Below the pieces are notes generated by a model. The model had not been told where the DNA came from. It made no database searches and saw only the letters and a list, made by a program, of their open reading frames with translations. A DNA stretch of 64,000 bases, taken from the NCBI GenBank assembly GCA_002436025.1, contig DIXM01000002.1, forward strand, positions 62,001 to 126,000, given 5' to 3'. Shown here piece by piece: positions 1 to 8,123 of this stretch; position 1 is the stretch's first letter, and each line of letters starts with the position of its first letter. The position numbers and the translations under genes were made by a program. Source of the DNA: a candidate division Hyd24-12 bacterium UBA6080 (lineage in GTDB: Bacteria > Fermentibacterota > Fermentibacteria > Fermentibacterales > JCC-6).

Positions 1-1
1 C

Positions 2-319
2 TCACTGGACAGAAAACTGGCTCCAGTGAAGGCAGCCGTCCTGCCCCTTTCAAAGAAGCTTTCCGAAGGGGCGGAAAACGTCCTGGAGGCCCTTCGGCCC
101 CACTGGCCCGTTCTGTTCGATGTAACGGGCTCCATAGGCAAACGCTACAGGAGGAACGACGAGATAGGGACACCCTACTGCGTCACCTTTGATTTCGACA
201 GTCTGGAAGATGGGAAGGTCACCGTGAGGGATCGCGATTCCCTCGGCCAGATCAGGGTTGACATCGCCAACATCGTGGAAGTCATTGCCCGGCTCATGAG
301 AAGCGGCTGGGAGGAATAG
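2..319 (+). CDS. glyS: Glycyl-tRNA synthetase, C-terminal part (dimeric type; truncated by window edge)
   Basis: This is the last ~105 residues of a class II glycyl-tRNA synthetase of the dimeric (archaeal/eukaryotic-like) type, which charges tRNA-Gly in the cytoplasm. The visible part is the C-terminal anticodon-binding domain. The reading frame is open from base 2 and shows LAPVKAAVLPL, then GSIGKRYRRNDEIGTP and VTVRDRDSLGQIRV, all strongly conserved in this family. The catalytic core lies upstream of the window, so the apparent GTG start at 26 is internal. valS follows after 13 bases, so the two synthetase genes are probably co-transcribed. The call is secure; only the 5' extent is unknown. 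Confidence 0.93.
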   Translation, partial: SLDRKLAPVKAAVLPLSKKLSEGAENVLEALRPHWPVLFDVTGSIGKRYRRNDEIGTPYCVTFDFDSLEDGKVTVRDRDSLGQIRVDIANIVEVIARLMRSGWEE

Positions 320-332
320 GAGGCACCCCGGC

Positions 333-2726
333 ATGTCCCTGCCGAAAAGGTACGATCCCCGGGAGGTCGAAGCCCGGCTTCAGAAAAGCTGGGCGGAAAC
401 CGGCATTTACAGGTACACCCCCGGCCAGGGCCGGCGTGTTTTCTCCATAGACACCCCGCCGCCAACGGTGAGCGGCATGATCCACATGGGCCATGTATTC
501 AGCTACGTTCAGGCCGAGGTCGTGGCACGGTACCGCCGGATGCTGGGCGACCTTGTCTTCTACCCGTTCTGTTTCGATGACAACGGGCTTCCCAGCGAGA
601 GGTTCACCGAGAAGGTGAAGGGGGTCAAGGCCACGGGCATGTCACGGGCCGACTTCGTGAAGCTCTGCCTCGAAGTGACCGCCGACGCCGAAGGGCAGTT
701 TCGGGACCTGTGGACCAGGTTCGGCTTCAGTTGCGACTGGAGCCTTCTCTACACGACCATCGATCCCTGGGTGCAAAGGCTCAGCCAGCGTTCCTTCCTC
801 GACCTGGTCCGGAAGGACAGGGTCTACCGGAAGGAATCCCCGACCCTCTGGTGCCCCGAGTGCGGAACTGCGGTTGCTCAGGCGGAGACTGAAGACAAAG
901 ACATCCCCGGTTTCTTCCACGACCTTCTCTTCCCCCTGGCTGACGGGTCGGGAAGCATTCCCATCGCCACCACCCGACCCGAGCTCCTGCCGGCCTGCGT
1001 TGCGGTCTTCGTGAACCCCGGCGACAAAATGTTCAGCCATCTTCTGGGCTGCAGGGTGAGCGTTCCGCTCTTCGACCGCCAGGTGACCGTTCTGTCCGAC
1101 CCGGCCGTCAGCATGGAGAAGGGTTCGGGCGCTGTGATGTGCTGCACGTTCGGTGACACGACCGACATCCAGTGGTGGCAGGACTACGGCCTCGAACTCA
1201 GGATAATCCTGGACAAACGCGGCCACATGAATGAGAAGGCCGGGTTTCTCCAGGGCCTTTACTGGAAGAAGGCCAGACAGGTCATTGTCGAGAAGCTCGG
1301 AGAAGAGGGTTTCGCACAGGGCGGTAAAGACATTACCCACCCGGTGAATGTTCATGAGCGGTGCGGCACACCCCTCGAGTACCTCGTGAACCAGCAGTGG
1401 TTCATAAGGATACTTGACATAAAGGACGAGCTTCTGAAACGGGGCGGGGAAGTGGACTGGCACCCCTCCCACTTCCGGGTAAGGTACGACCACTGGGTCG
1501 AGAACCTGAAGTGGGACTGGTGCATTTCCAGGCAGCGGTACTTCGGGGTCCCCTTTCCGGTGTGGTTCTGCGCGGACTGCGGGCAGCCCGTTTTCGCCTC
1601 GCCGGGGCAGCTCCCCGTCGATCCCCTGACGGACTCTCCGGAAGAACCGTGCCCTGGGTGCGCGTGCACAAACTTCCTTCCCGAGACCGACGTCATGGAC
1701 ACATGGGCCACAAGCAGCCTCACCCCCCAGATCAACATCAAGTGGGGGGAGGACGATCAGCGTGAAATCACACTGCCAATGAGCCTCAGGCCCCAGGCGC
1801 ACGACATCATAAGGACATGGGCGTTCTACACCATCGTGAAGGCCCACCTTCACAACGACTCCACCCCCTGGAACAAGGTGATGATCTCGGGCCACGCCCT
1901 GAACCCCAACCGCGAGAAGATGTCGAAGAGCAAGGGCAACGTGGCGGGCGACCCCCTGGCGGCACTCGAGGTCTACAGCGCCGACGAGCTCCGGTACTGG
2001 GCGTGCTCAAGCAGGCTTGGCACCGATGTGGTCTTCAGCCAGGACGTTCTGGGTGAGGGAAGACGCCTTGTAACGAAGCTCTGGAACGCCGCCCGCTTCG
2101 CTGCCGGGCATCTTGAAGGGTTCACTCCCGTGGAACCCCCCGATCTGCACCCCTTCGACAAATGGATACTGGCCAGGCTTTCCGTCTCCACTGCAAGGGC
2201 AACCGCCGGCATGGACCAGTTCGAGTACTCATCGTGCATCTCCGAGGCCGAGACCTTCTTCTGGAAAGCAATGTGCGACAACTATCTGGAGATAGTGAAG
2301 TCAAGGCTGTACGGTGAGGACCAGAAAGCGGCAAATGCTGCCCGGTATGCCCTTTACACGGCTCTCTATGGTGTTCTCAGGCTTTTCGCGCCGGTCATGG
2401 TTCACATAACCGACGAGCTTTACAGCCTTGTGTTCAAGCGGCATGAGAAGCATGCGAGCATACACACGGCTCCCTGGCCGGAAGCGGGAACGCCAGACCC
2501 TTCGGCGCTCAAGTACGGTGAGATGGCACTGCTCGTCATCGAGGAGGCCAGGCGCCACAAGAGCGAGAACAACCTCTCAATGGCCACCGAGCTTTCGGGA
2601 ATGACCATCTGCGTTCCCGAAGCCGACCTTGCGGCCCTTAAGGAGTTCGAGGCCGACCTCATGGCGGTGACCAGGGCGCAGCGCATGGAGTGGGTCACCG
2701 GGGAGTTCTCGGCAGTGGTGGACTGA
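333..2726 (+). CDS. valS: Valyl-tRNA synthetase (archaeal-type, ~800 aa)
   Basis: Class Ia synthetase that charges tRNA-Val and edits mischarged threonine. The HIGH-type motif is HMGH at residues 51-54 and KMSKS is at 529-533. Between them lie a CP1 editing region (ATTRPELLPAC), zinc-ribbon-like cysteines (CPECG near 180; CADCG and CPGCAC near 415-450) and the WDWCISRQRYFG signature. At 797 residues it is shorter than the usual bacterial ValRS and resembles the archaeal-type form found in scattered bacteria. The C-terminal anticodon domain is compact, and I see no long Val-RS coiled-coil arm. AGGAGG precedes the ATG. It lies directly behind glyS. Confidence 0.95.
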   Translation: MSLPKRYDPREVEARLQKSWAETGIYRYTPGQGRRVFSIDTPPPTVSGMIHMGHVFSYVQAEVVARYRRMLGDLVFYPFCFDDNGLPSERFTEKVKGVKATGMSRADFVKLCLEVTADAEGQFRDLWTRFGFSCDWSLLYTTIDPWVQRLSQRSFLDLVRKDRVYRKESPTLWCPECGTAVAQAETEDKDIPGFFHDLLFPLADGSGSIPIATTRPELLPACVAVFVNPGDKMFSHLLGCRVSVPLFDRQVTVLSDPAVSMEKGSGAVMCCTFGDTTDIQWWQDYGLELRIILDKRGHMNEKAGFLQGLYWKKARQVIVEKLGEEGFAQGGKDITHPVNVHERCGTPLEYLVNQQWFIRILDIKDELLKRGGEVDWHPSHFRVRYDHWVENLKWDWCISRQRYFGVPFPVWFCADCGQPVFASPGQLPVDPLTDSPEEPCPGCACTNFLPETDVMDTWATSSLTPQINIKWGEDDQREITLPMSLRPQAHDIIRTWAFYTIVKAHLHNDSTPWNKVMISGHALNPNREKMSKSKGNVAGDPLAALEVYSADELRYWACSSRLGTDVVFSQDVLGEGRRLVTKLWNAARFAAGHLEGFTPVEPPDLHPFDKWILARLSVSTARATAGMDQFEYSSCISEAETFFWKAMCDNYLEIVKSRLYGEDQKAANAARYALYTALYGVLRLFAPVMVHITDELYSLVFKRHEKHASIHTAPWPEAGTPDPSALKYGEMALLVIEEARRHKSENNLSMATELSGMTICVPEADLAALKEFEADLMAVTRAQRMEWVTGEFSAVVD

Positions 2727-2805
2727 GAGCTGGCCCCTTCCTTCCAGGCGTTCTATATATAGGTTCGGCAGCGAATTCTGAGGGCAACCGACTGAAGGAC
2801 GTGCC
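2727..2805 (+). promoter_or_regulatory. Intergenic leader before the hybrid kinase; possible promoter
   Basis: This 79-base gap separates valS from the kinase gene. It contains the perfect palindrome CTATATATAG at 2753-2762, an AT-rich island in otherwise GC-rich DNA and a candidate -10 element. No convincing -35 hexamer or terminator hairpin is visible, so the call is weak. Confidence 0.25.
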
Positions 2806-5800
2806 ATGAACGGGGTGCTGAGGGCGGCGCTTGATGTCGGGAGAGCGTTGCTTCAAGGGGGCTCTCCCGAAGAACTTCTCTCGAAAACCTGTTCCATACT
2901 TGCATCAGACGGGGCGTTCCTCAAAACCTTCGCATTCTTGAACGGCGATAGCGGCCGTCCCGTTTTGTTCTTCTCATCCCCGCCCGAAAACGATATTCAG
3001 GAAAAGATGGCCGGGGGCAGTTTCCCCCCCTTCGTCCGAAAGACCCTTGAAGCTACCAAAACCGTCACCTCTCACGGCTGGACCGGCCACCGGCTCGATG
3101 ACGGGGCATCGGTCACGGGCGGGTTGTTCGCAAGGTGCCCGGGGGATGACCCTGAAGAGAAGGGCATTCTCGAGCGCGTTGCCAAAGACCTCTCCCTGGC
3201 CCTCTCGAAAAGTCGGGAAGCAGGGGATCACCGGGATGTGGAAACGCTTCTCGCCGCCGTCTATCAGAACGCCCCCGTACTGATTCTGCTGGTGAACCGT
3301 GACAGAAGGATCCTGCAGATCAACGGCGCGGCATGCGATTTTACGGGGAAGCCCGCCTCGGAGATGACGGGGAACGCCTTCGGACAGGCCATGCGCTGTT
3401 TGAACTCCCTGGATGATCCGCTGGGCTGCGGGCACGGCCCGAGCTGCGCAGACTGCGCGGTCAGGGACGCCGTCCTCGACACTCTTGAAACAGGCCGCAG
3501 CCACTATCAGCTCGAAGCCGTGCTCCCCTTTGAAGTGGAGGGGGACCGCAAGCCGCTGACCCTCCTTGTCTCCACAACAAGGATTGGCCACATGGGCGAA
3601 CCAGTGGTACTGGTTACCATACTCGACATAACCGAACGCAGGGCCGCCTCGGACGAACTCCGCGAAGCCCATTCCCGGCTTTCCACCATCATGGAGATAA
3701 CGAACACCCGCATAGACATCATAGACGATCAGTTCAACCTGGTCTACGTCGACCCGGGGTGGAGAAAGGTCCACGGCGACCCCGAGGGGGTCAAGTGCTA
3801 CGCCTACTTCATGGGCATTAACGCGCCCTGTGCCAACTGCGGCATCCCCAGGGCTCTCGAGACCGGTGAGACCCAGATCGCCGAACAGGTTCTCCTGTCC
3901 GAGGGCAACAGGGTGGTCGAGGTGCACACCATCCCCTTCCGGGATGCCCGCGGCAGGAGGCTTGTGGCCGAGTTCAACATCGATGTAACGAGCCGAAAGA
4001 GGGCGGAGGAGGAACTGCGGGCCAGCGAGAACTACCTGCGCAGCATTTTCAGGGCGGCGCCCATAGGGATCGGGATAGCCACGGACAGGGTGTTGAGGGA
4101 AGTGAACCCCACCATGTGCGCCATGACGGGATACTCCCGTGAAGAGCTTCTGGGGGAAAGTGCCAGGATGCTCTACCCCGACCAGGACGAGTACCTGTTC
4201 GTGGGAACCGACAAGTACAGGCAGATCGCCGAAAAAGGCACGGGCACGGTACAGACCCGCTTCCGGCGCAAGGACGGGCTGGTGATAGACGTTCTTCTCA
4301 GCTCAACCCCCATTGACCCTTCCGACCTGTCCATGGGTGTCACCTTCACCGCTCTCGATGTGACGGGAACTAGGCTCGCCGCCCAGAGCCTTCTGGAGAA
4401 GGACGAGTACCACAATGCGGTGTTCCACTCCATAAACGACGGTGTTTTTGTCGATGACGCCGAGACCATGGAGATACTTGACGTGAACGACACCGTGTGC
4501 CGCATGTACGGCTACACACGCGAGGAAGTGATACGCAGGCGCATCGCCGGAATGAGCGTGGACGAGCCCCCCTTCGACCAGGCAAGCGCCATTGAACACC
4601 TCTGGAAATCAAGGACCGAGGGGCCCCAGGTGTTCGAATGGAAAGCCCGGCACAAATCCGGAAAAAGCTTCTGGGTCGAGGTCAACGCCACCTACGCCGA
4701 GATCGTCGGCAAGCCCCGGTTCATCGTCACTGTCCGCGACATCTCCGACAGGAAGGCCGCCGAGGCGGAGAGACTGAAGCTCGAAAGGCAGATAAGCCAG
4801 ACCCAGAAGCTCGAGAGCCTTGGCGTTCTCGCAGGGGGGATCGCCCACGACTTCAACAACATCCTCATGATAATCCTGGGCAACGCCCAACTCGCCGCGG
4901 CTTCCATTCCCCCGGGCTCACCGGCGGGCGAGAGCATTCAGCACATCGAGCTGGCAGCCCACAGGGCATCGGAACTGTGCCGCCAGATGCTTGCATACTC
5001 GGGAAGGGCGACCTTCTCAAAGGAGAGGGTGAACCTGCCGGAGCTGGTGAGGGAGCTTGCCCACCTTCTCGGAACGACGGTATCGAAGAAGGCCGACCTG
5101 CGTCTGGACCTTTCGGAAGGAGTCCCTGCCGTTCTTGGTGACCCTGCCCAGCTGCGGCAGGTCGTGATGAACCTCATCATAAACTCGTCCGAAGCCCTGC
5201 TTGGCAACTCCGGGGTGATAAGGGTGAAGGTAGGCCGCGAAAAACTCTCTGCGGAAGGGCTTTCGGGCTACAGCTTCAGTGCCAGACCAAATCCGGGGGA
5301 CTACGTGATGCTTGAGGTAGCCGACAACGGCTGCGGAATGGACGAGGAGGCAAAGGCACGGGTGTTCGAGCCCTTCTTCACCACCAAGTTCACGGGCCGG
5401 GGCCTTGGTCTCGTTGCGGTTCTCGGGATTATCCGGGGTCACGGCGCGGGCATACTGCTGGAGAGCGCGCCTGGTGAGGGAACCGTTGTGAAGGTTTTGT
5501 TTCCCCCTTTGTGCGGGGTTCCGGAAGCTCCGATGAAGGAAACCGACGCGCCCCCTTCCGGCTCATGGAACGGCCAAGGTTCTCTGCTGCTTGTCGATGA
5601 CGAGGAGGAACTGAGGGTCCTGGGCGTGAGGATGCTATCGAGGCTGGGTTTTAATGTCGTTACCGCTTCGGACGGCCGGGAAGCCGTGGAGAGCTACAGG
5701 CAGAAAAAGGGCGGCTTCCGGGGGGTCATCCTTGACCTCACCATGCCCAGGATGGACGGGCTCGAGGCCTGGACCGAGCTGAACCGCATCGATCCCGGCG

Positions 5801-5937
5801 CGAAGGTGATTCTCATGAGCGGCTTCAGCAGCGAGGATGTGGTGGCCAGGTTCGAGGGGAAGGGAATAGCGGGCTTCCTTCAGAAACCGTTCACCTTCGA
5901 AGATCTTAAAAAGCTGATGTCCGAAGTGTTCCCCTAG
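2806..5937 (+). CDS. Hybrid sensor histidine kinase/response regulator with GAF-like and several PAS domains
   Basis: Predicted cytoplasmic sensor kinase of 1,043 residues with no clear membrane segment. In order: a GAF-like region (~1-140), PAS (~145-285), PAS (~290-400), PAS (~405-525), PAS (~530-650), HisKA with phospho-acceptor His681 in GGIAHDFNN, a HATPase with NLIINSSEAL (N box), DNGCGMD and FEPFFTTKF, and a C-terminal receiver with acidic D931/D932 and phospho-acceptor Asp977 (LDLTMPRMDG). The first two PAS domains carry cysteine clusters (GCGHGPSCADC and APCANCG), described under findings. The phosphorelay would run His681 to Asp977 and then to an unidentified Hpt or regulator. Its 3' end overlaps the convergent TauE gene by 32 bases. 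The input signal is unknown. Confidence 0.9.
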   Translation: MNGVLRAALDVGRALLQGGSPEELLSKTCSILASDGAFLKTFAFLNGDSGRPVLFFSSPPENDIQEKMAGGSFPPFVRKTLEATKTVTSHGWTGHRLDDGASVTGGLFARCPGDDPEEKGILERVAKDLSLALSKSREAGDHRDVETLLAAVYQNAPVLILLVNRDRRILQINGAACDFTGKPASEMTGNAFGQAMRCLNSLDDPLGCGHGPSCADCAVRDAVLDTLETGRSHYQLEAVLPFEVEGDRKPLTLLVSTTRIGHMGEPVVLVTILDITERRAASDELREAHSRLSTIMEITNTRIDIIDDQFNLVYVDPGWRKVHGDPEGVKCYAYFMGINAPCANCGIPRALETGETQIAEQVLLSEGNRVVEVHTIPFRDARGRRLVAEFNIDVTSRKRAEEELRASENYLRSIFRAAPIGIGIATDRVLREVNPTMCAMTGYSREELLGESARMLYPDQDEYLFVGTDKYRQIAEKGTGTVQTRFRRKDGLVIDVLLSSTPIDPSDLSMGVTFTALDVTGTRLAAQSLLEKDEYHNAVFHSINDGVFVDDAETMEILDVNDTVCRMYGYTREEVIRRRIAGMSVDEPPFDQASAIEHLWKSRTEGPQVFEWKARHKSGKSFWVEVNATYAEIVGKPRFIVTVRDISDRKAAEAERLKLERQISQTQKLESLGVLAGGIAHDFNNILMIILGNAQLAAASIPPGSPAGESIQHIELAAHRASELCRQMLAYSGRATFSKERVNLPELVRELAHLLGTTVSKKADLRLDLSEGVPAVLGDPAQLRQVVMNLIINSSEALLGNSGVIRVKVGREKLSAEGLSGYSFSARPNPGDYVMLEVADNGCGMDEEAKARVFEPFFTTKFTGRGLGLVAVLGIIRGHGAGILLESAPGEGTVVKVLFPPLCGVPEAPMKETDAPPSGSWNGQGSLLLVDDEEELRVLGVRMLSRLGFNVVTASDGREAVESYRQKKGGFRGVILDLTMPRMDGLEAWTELNRIDPGAKVILMSGFSSEDVVARFEGKGIAGFLQKPFTFEDLKKLMSEVFP

Positions 5938-6745
5938 AGCAGCTGTAAAGCGTGAACAGCCCCAGGATGAGGGTTGCTGCGCCAACGATAAGCGTGAAGC
6001 CCCTGAGCTTCATGTGTTTCACCGCAATGGCGCTCAGTGGGACGCTGCATACTGCGCCCAGCGTAAGGGCCGGGGCAGCCCCCCAGTCGATCTCCACCCC
6101 GGTCACAAGGTAAGCCAGAACGGCGACCAGGCATGTGAAGCTCTCCGCCATGCTCGTAATGGCCACGGCGCTTTTCGTGGCAACACCGCTGAGGATCTGG
6201 CCGCTGGTGACCAGGGGGCCGTAGCCGCCCCCGGAAAGGCCCTTGTTGAAAGCCGCCACCACACCGAGGCCGGTTATGCGTTTCCAGCTGAACCGGGGGA
6301 TGCTGCCGCGCCTGGCGAGGATCAGGACGCCCATGGCAGTCACTATAAGCCCGATGAAGAGCTTTAGATGGAACGCCGGGATGGAGACGGCAAGAAAGGC
6401 AGCCCCGACGGCACCCACAATGCTCGAGACCCCGAGGACCCAGGCGATACGGGCATCGGGCGACCTTGGGATGTACCCCAGCGCGCCCATCTTCTTCACG
6501 ATCCGGTGTTCCGGCGTGTTCCTGAAGTCGAAGAAGGCGTTTCCCGCCCTGTGGTGCATGAATGCCGCCATCGCCCCGGTGACGAGCTCGGAAAGGAGGA
6601 CCGCCGGCACGATCTGCACGGGGCTGAACCCCATCAGAAGCAGAACGGGGGTGAGGGTGGTTCCGTACCCCATTCCCAGCGTGCTGTCAATGAATTCGCA
6701 CACGAAGGCCAGCAGGAAGACCGGAACGGCCTGCGGGAAGTTCAC
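5906..6745 (-). CDS. TauE/SafE-family sulfite/organosulfur exporter-like membrane protein
   Basis: Polytopic inner-membrane protein of 279 residues. It has the two-halves layout of TauE/SafE permeases: an N-terminal GMGYGTTLTPVLLLMG repeat and a second half starting with FNKGLSGGGYGPLVTSGQILSG. About eight hydrophobic segments are visible. The family exports sulfite, sulfoacetate and related anions; the substrate here is unknown. The start is a GTG that overlaps the stop of the upstream DUF5343 gene in a GTGA quartet, so the two form an operon. Its end overlaps the convergent kinase gene. Confidence 0.88.
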   Translation of the reverse strand: MNFPQAVPVFLLAFVCEFIDSTLGMGYGTTLTPVLLLMGFSPVQIVPAVLLSELVTGAMAAFMHHRAGNAFFDFRNTPEHRIVKKMGALGYIPRSPDARIAWVLGVSSIVGAVGAAFLAVSIPAFHLKLFIGLIVTAMGVLILARRGSIPRFSWKRITGLGVVAAFNKGLSGGGYGPLVTSGQILSGVATKSAVAITSMAESFTCLVAVLAYLVTGVEIDWGAAPALTLGAVCSVPLSAIAVKHMKLRGFTLIVGAATLILGLFTLYSCSRGTLRTSAF

Positions 6746-7338
6746 GCCCCCAGGTTTCTTTCCAGAACCCTTCTCAGAAGGGCAGCCAGGTCAGGGTCGG
6801 CCGAGGGATCAAGCGTGATGTTGAGCGTGAGCGTTATGGTCTTTCCCGCTCCCGGGAATGGTGTGTCGTCGAAGGGTTCGGGGGGAGGGTTCAGAACGGG
6901 GGCCGGGCCGGGAAGTATGGCCAGGTCAGAGAGGATCTGCAGCGTGAGCACCATGTAGGCAGTCTCGGTGTCGCTGGCGCCCGTTTCCGCCTTGAAGTAC
7001 GCCATGACTGCCTTGCCGTTAAGACGGTATGAATCGTCGTTCAGACCGGTTCGAAGGGCTTCGGCGTACCTTTCCGCCACAGTTTTGCCAAGTATGGACA
7101 GCTTCGACTCTTCGTCGGGCGCAGAGAAGTACTTCCTCCAGACCTCGGTGGGCTGAAACGAGCTGTCCATGAACCCGAGGTAGTGAAGGAGCTCAAGGAG
7201 CCTGACGTCGGACTGCCTTCGAAAACCTATGCCAGCCATGAAATTGGCATCGACTTTCCCGGGAACGGTGGTCTGGGCGATGGCCTTGAAAAAAGGCGCG
7301 ATACTGGCCGGTTCCCTGATCGCGGGTATGACGATCAT
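6742..7338 (-). CDS. DUF5343-like protein of unknown function
   Basis: Soluble protein of 198 residues starting MIVIPAIREPAS. I chose the ATG at 7338 over the longer open frame (to 7560) because AAAAGGGG precedes it and the extension would run into the divergent gene. The N-terminal half resembles DUF5343: a winged-helix-like domain in which VDANFMAGIGF is followed by DVRLLELLHYLGFMD and PTEVWRKYFS. The C-terminus is Pro-rich and then forms a short strand-rich segment (TITLTLNITLDP). DUF5343 proteins occur in defence-like or regulatory contexts, but nothing here fixes a role. It is translationally coupled to the TauE gene downstream. Confidence 0.6.
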   Translation of the reverse strand: MIVIPAIREPASIAPFFKAIAQTTVPGKVDANFMAGIGFRRQSDVRLLELLHYLGFMDSSFQPTEVWRKYFSAPDEESKLSILGKTVAERYAEALRTGLNDDSYRLNGKAVMAYFKAETGASDTETAYMVLTLQILSDLAILPGPAPVLNPPPEPFDDTPFPGAGKTITLTLNITLDPSADPDLAALLRRVLERNLGA

Positions 7339-7415
7339 CTGCACCCCTTTTCCATGGATACACCGAGTTGCATTATCATAGCATATTGCTGGTTGCGGAC
7401 AACCGGGGAGGGATG

Positions 7416-8123
7416 ATGAAGCTGCTGCTCTGTGCTCTTTTTGTAGCGTCTGTGGCATGGTCAACGGAATCCGCTTCCTTTCGGTATCTCGGGGCCTCCA
7501 GGGGCCGAACCCATGCGGCCTGGATGTCATCCGGGGTTCAAGCCGAAAGCGGTTACCCATGGGCCATGGTCGAGCTGTTCACGACCTCCCCTTACAGGGT
7601 CCTTGAAAGGCACACCGTTCTGATCACCGATGCCTCCGGTCACGAGGAAACCACTGCAGACAGCGCTCTGGCGCTGGCCGCGGGAAGTCTGGAGCGGTTC
7701 GGCATTTTCAGCCAGTACGGCGGACAGGTCCTTCTTGACCACAAGATAACCGATGCCGGTGTTTCCCCCGACACCGTGGTGTTCTGTCTGGAGCCCCACT
7801 ACACCTGGTACCCTGCGGTCACGTTCACCATGATCCTTGAACAGGTGCCGTCAGGCACCGGCGAACGCACATCGGACTGGCTGCCCGAACCAGTTCTTCC
7901 CAGGCTCATCATGACCGACGGCCGCTCACGGGCGCTTGTCTACCGCGAGACCGAAGCCCCTGAAGAGTACAGTCAGTCATTCGCATACAGGATATCCAAG
8001 GTTATCCGTCTCAACGGAAGCATACTCATTGTCGTTCTCAACGTGATGGAACCCGGTTCCGACGGCCCCTACCTCCGCTACCGGGTCCTTGCAGTCGACT
8101 TTCCCATAGCATGGAGGAACTGA
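7416..8123 (+). CDS. Predicted secreted protein (possibly DUF2259-like)
   Basis: Exported protein of about 235 residues. The second of two adjacent ATGs (7416) is preferred because GGGGAGGG then lies at a workable distance. The signal peptide is MKLLLCALFVASVAWS. The mature part is strand-rich. The stretch HAAWMSSGVQAESGYPWAMVELF resembles predicted secreted proteins of the DUF2259 type, but I hold this loosely. Its TGA overlaps the ATG of the next lipoprotein gene (TGATG), which indicates coupling. No catalytic motif is visible. Confidence 0.6.
   Translation: MKLLLCALFVASVAWSTESASFRYLGASRGRTHAAWMSSGVQAESGYPWAMVELFTTSPYRVLERHTVLITDASGHEETTADSALALAAGSLERFGIFSQYGGQVLLDHKITDAGVSPDTVVFCLEPHYTWYPAVTFTMILEQVPSGTGERTSDWLPEPVLPRLIMTDGRSRALVYRETEAPEEYSQSFAYRISKVIRLNGSILIVVLNVMEPGSDGPYLRYRVLAVDFPIAWRN

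Noticed and set aside
642..1895. 417-codon frame antisense to valS
   Set aside because: It is a shadow of the ValRS catalytic region, with no recognisable motif.
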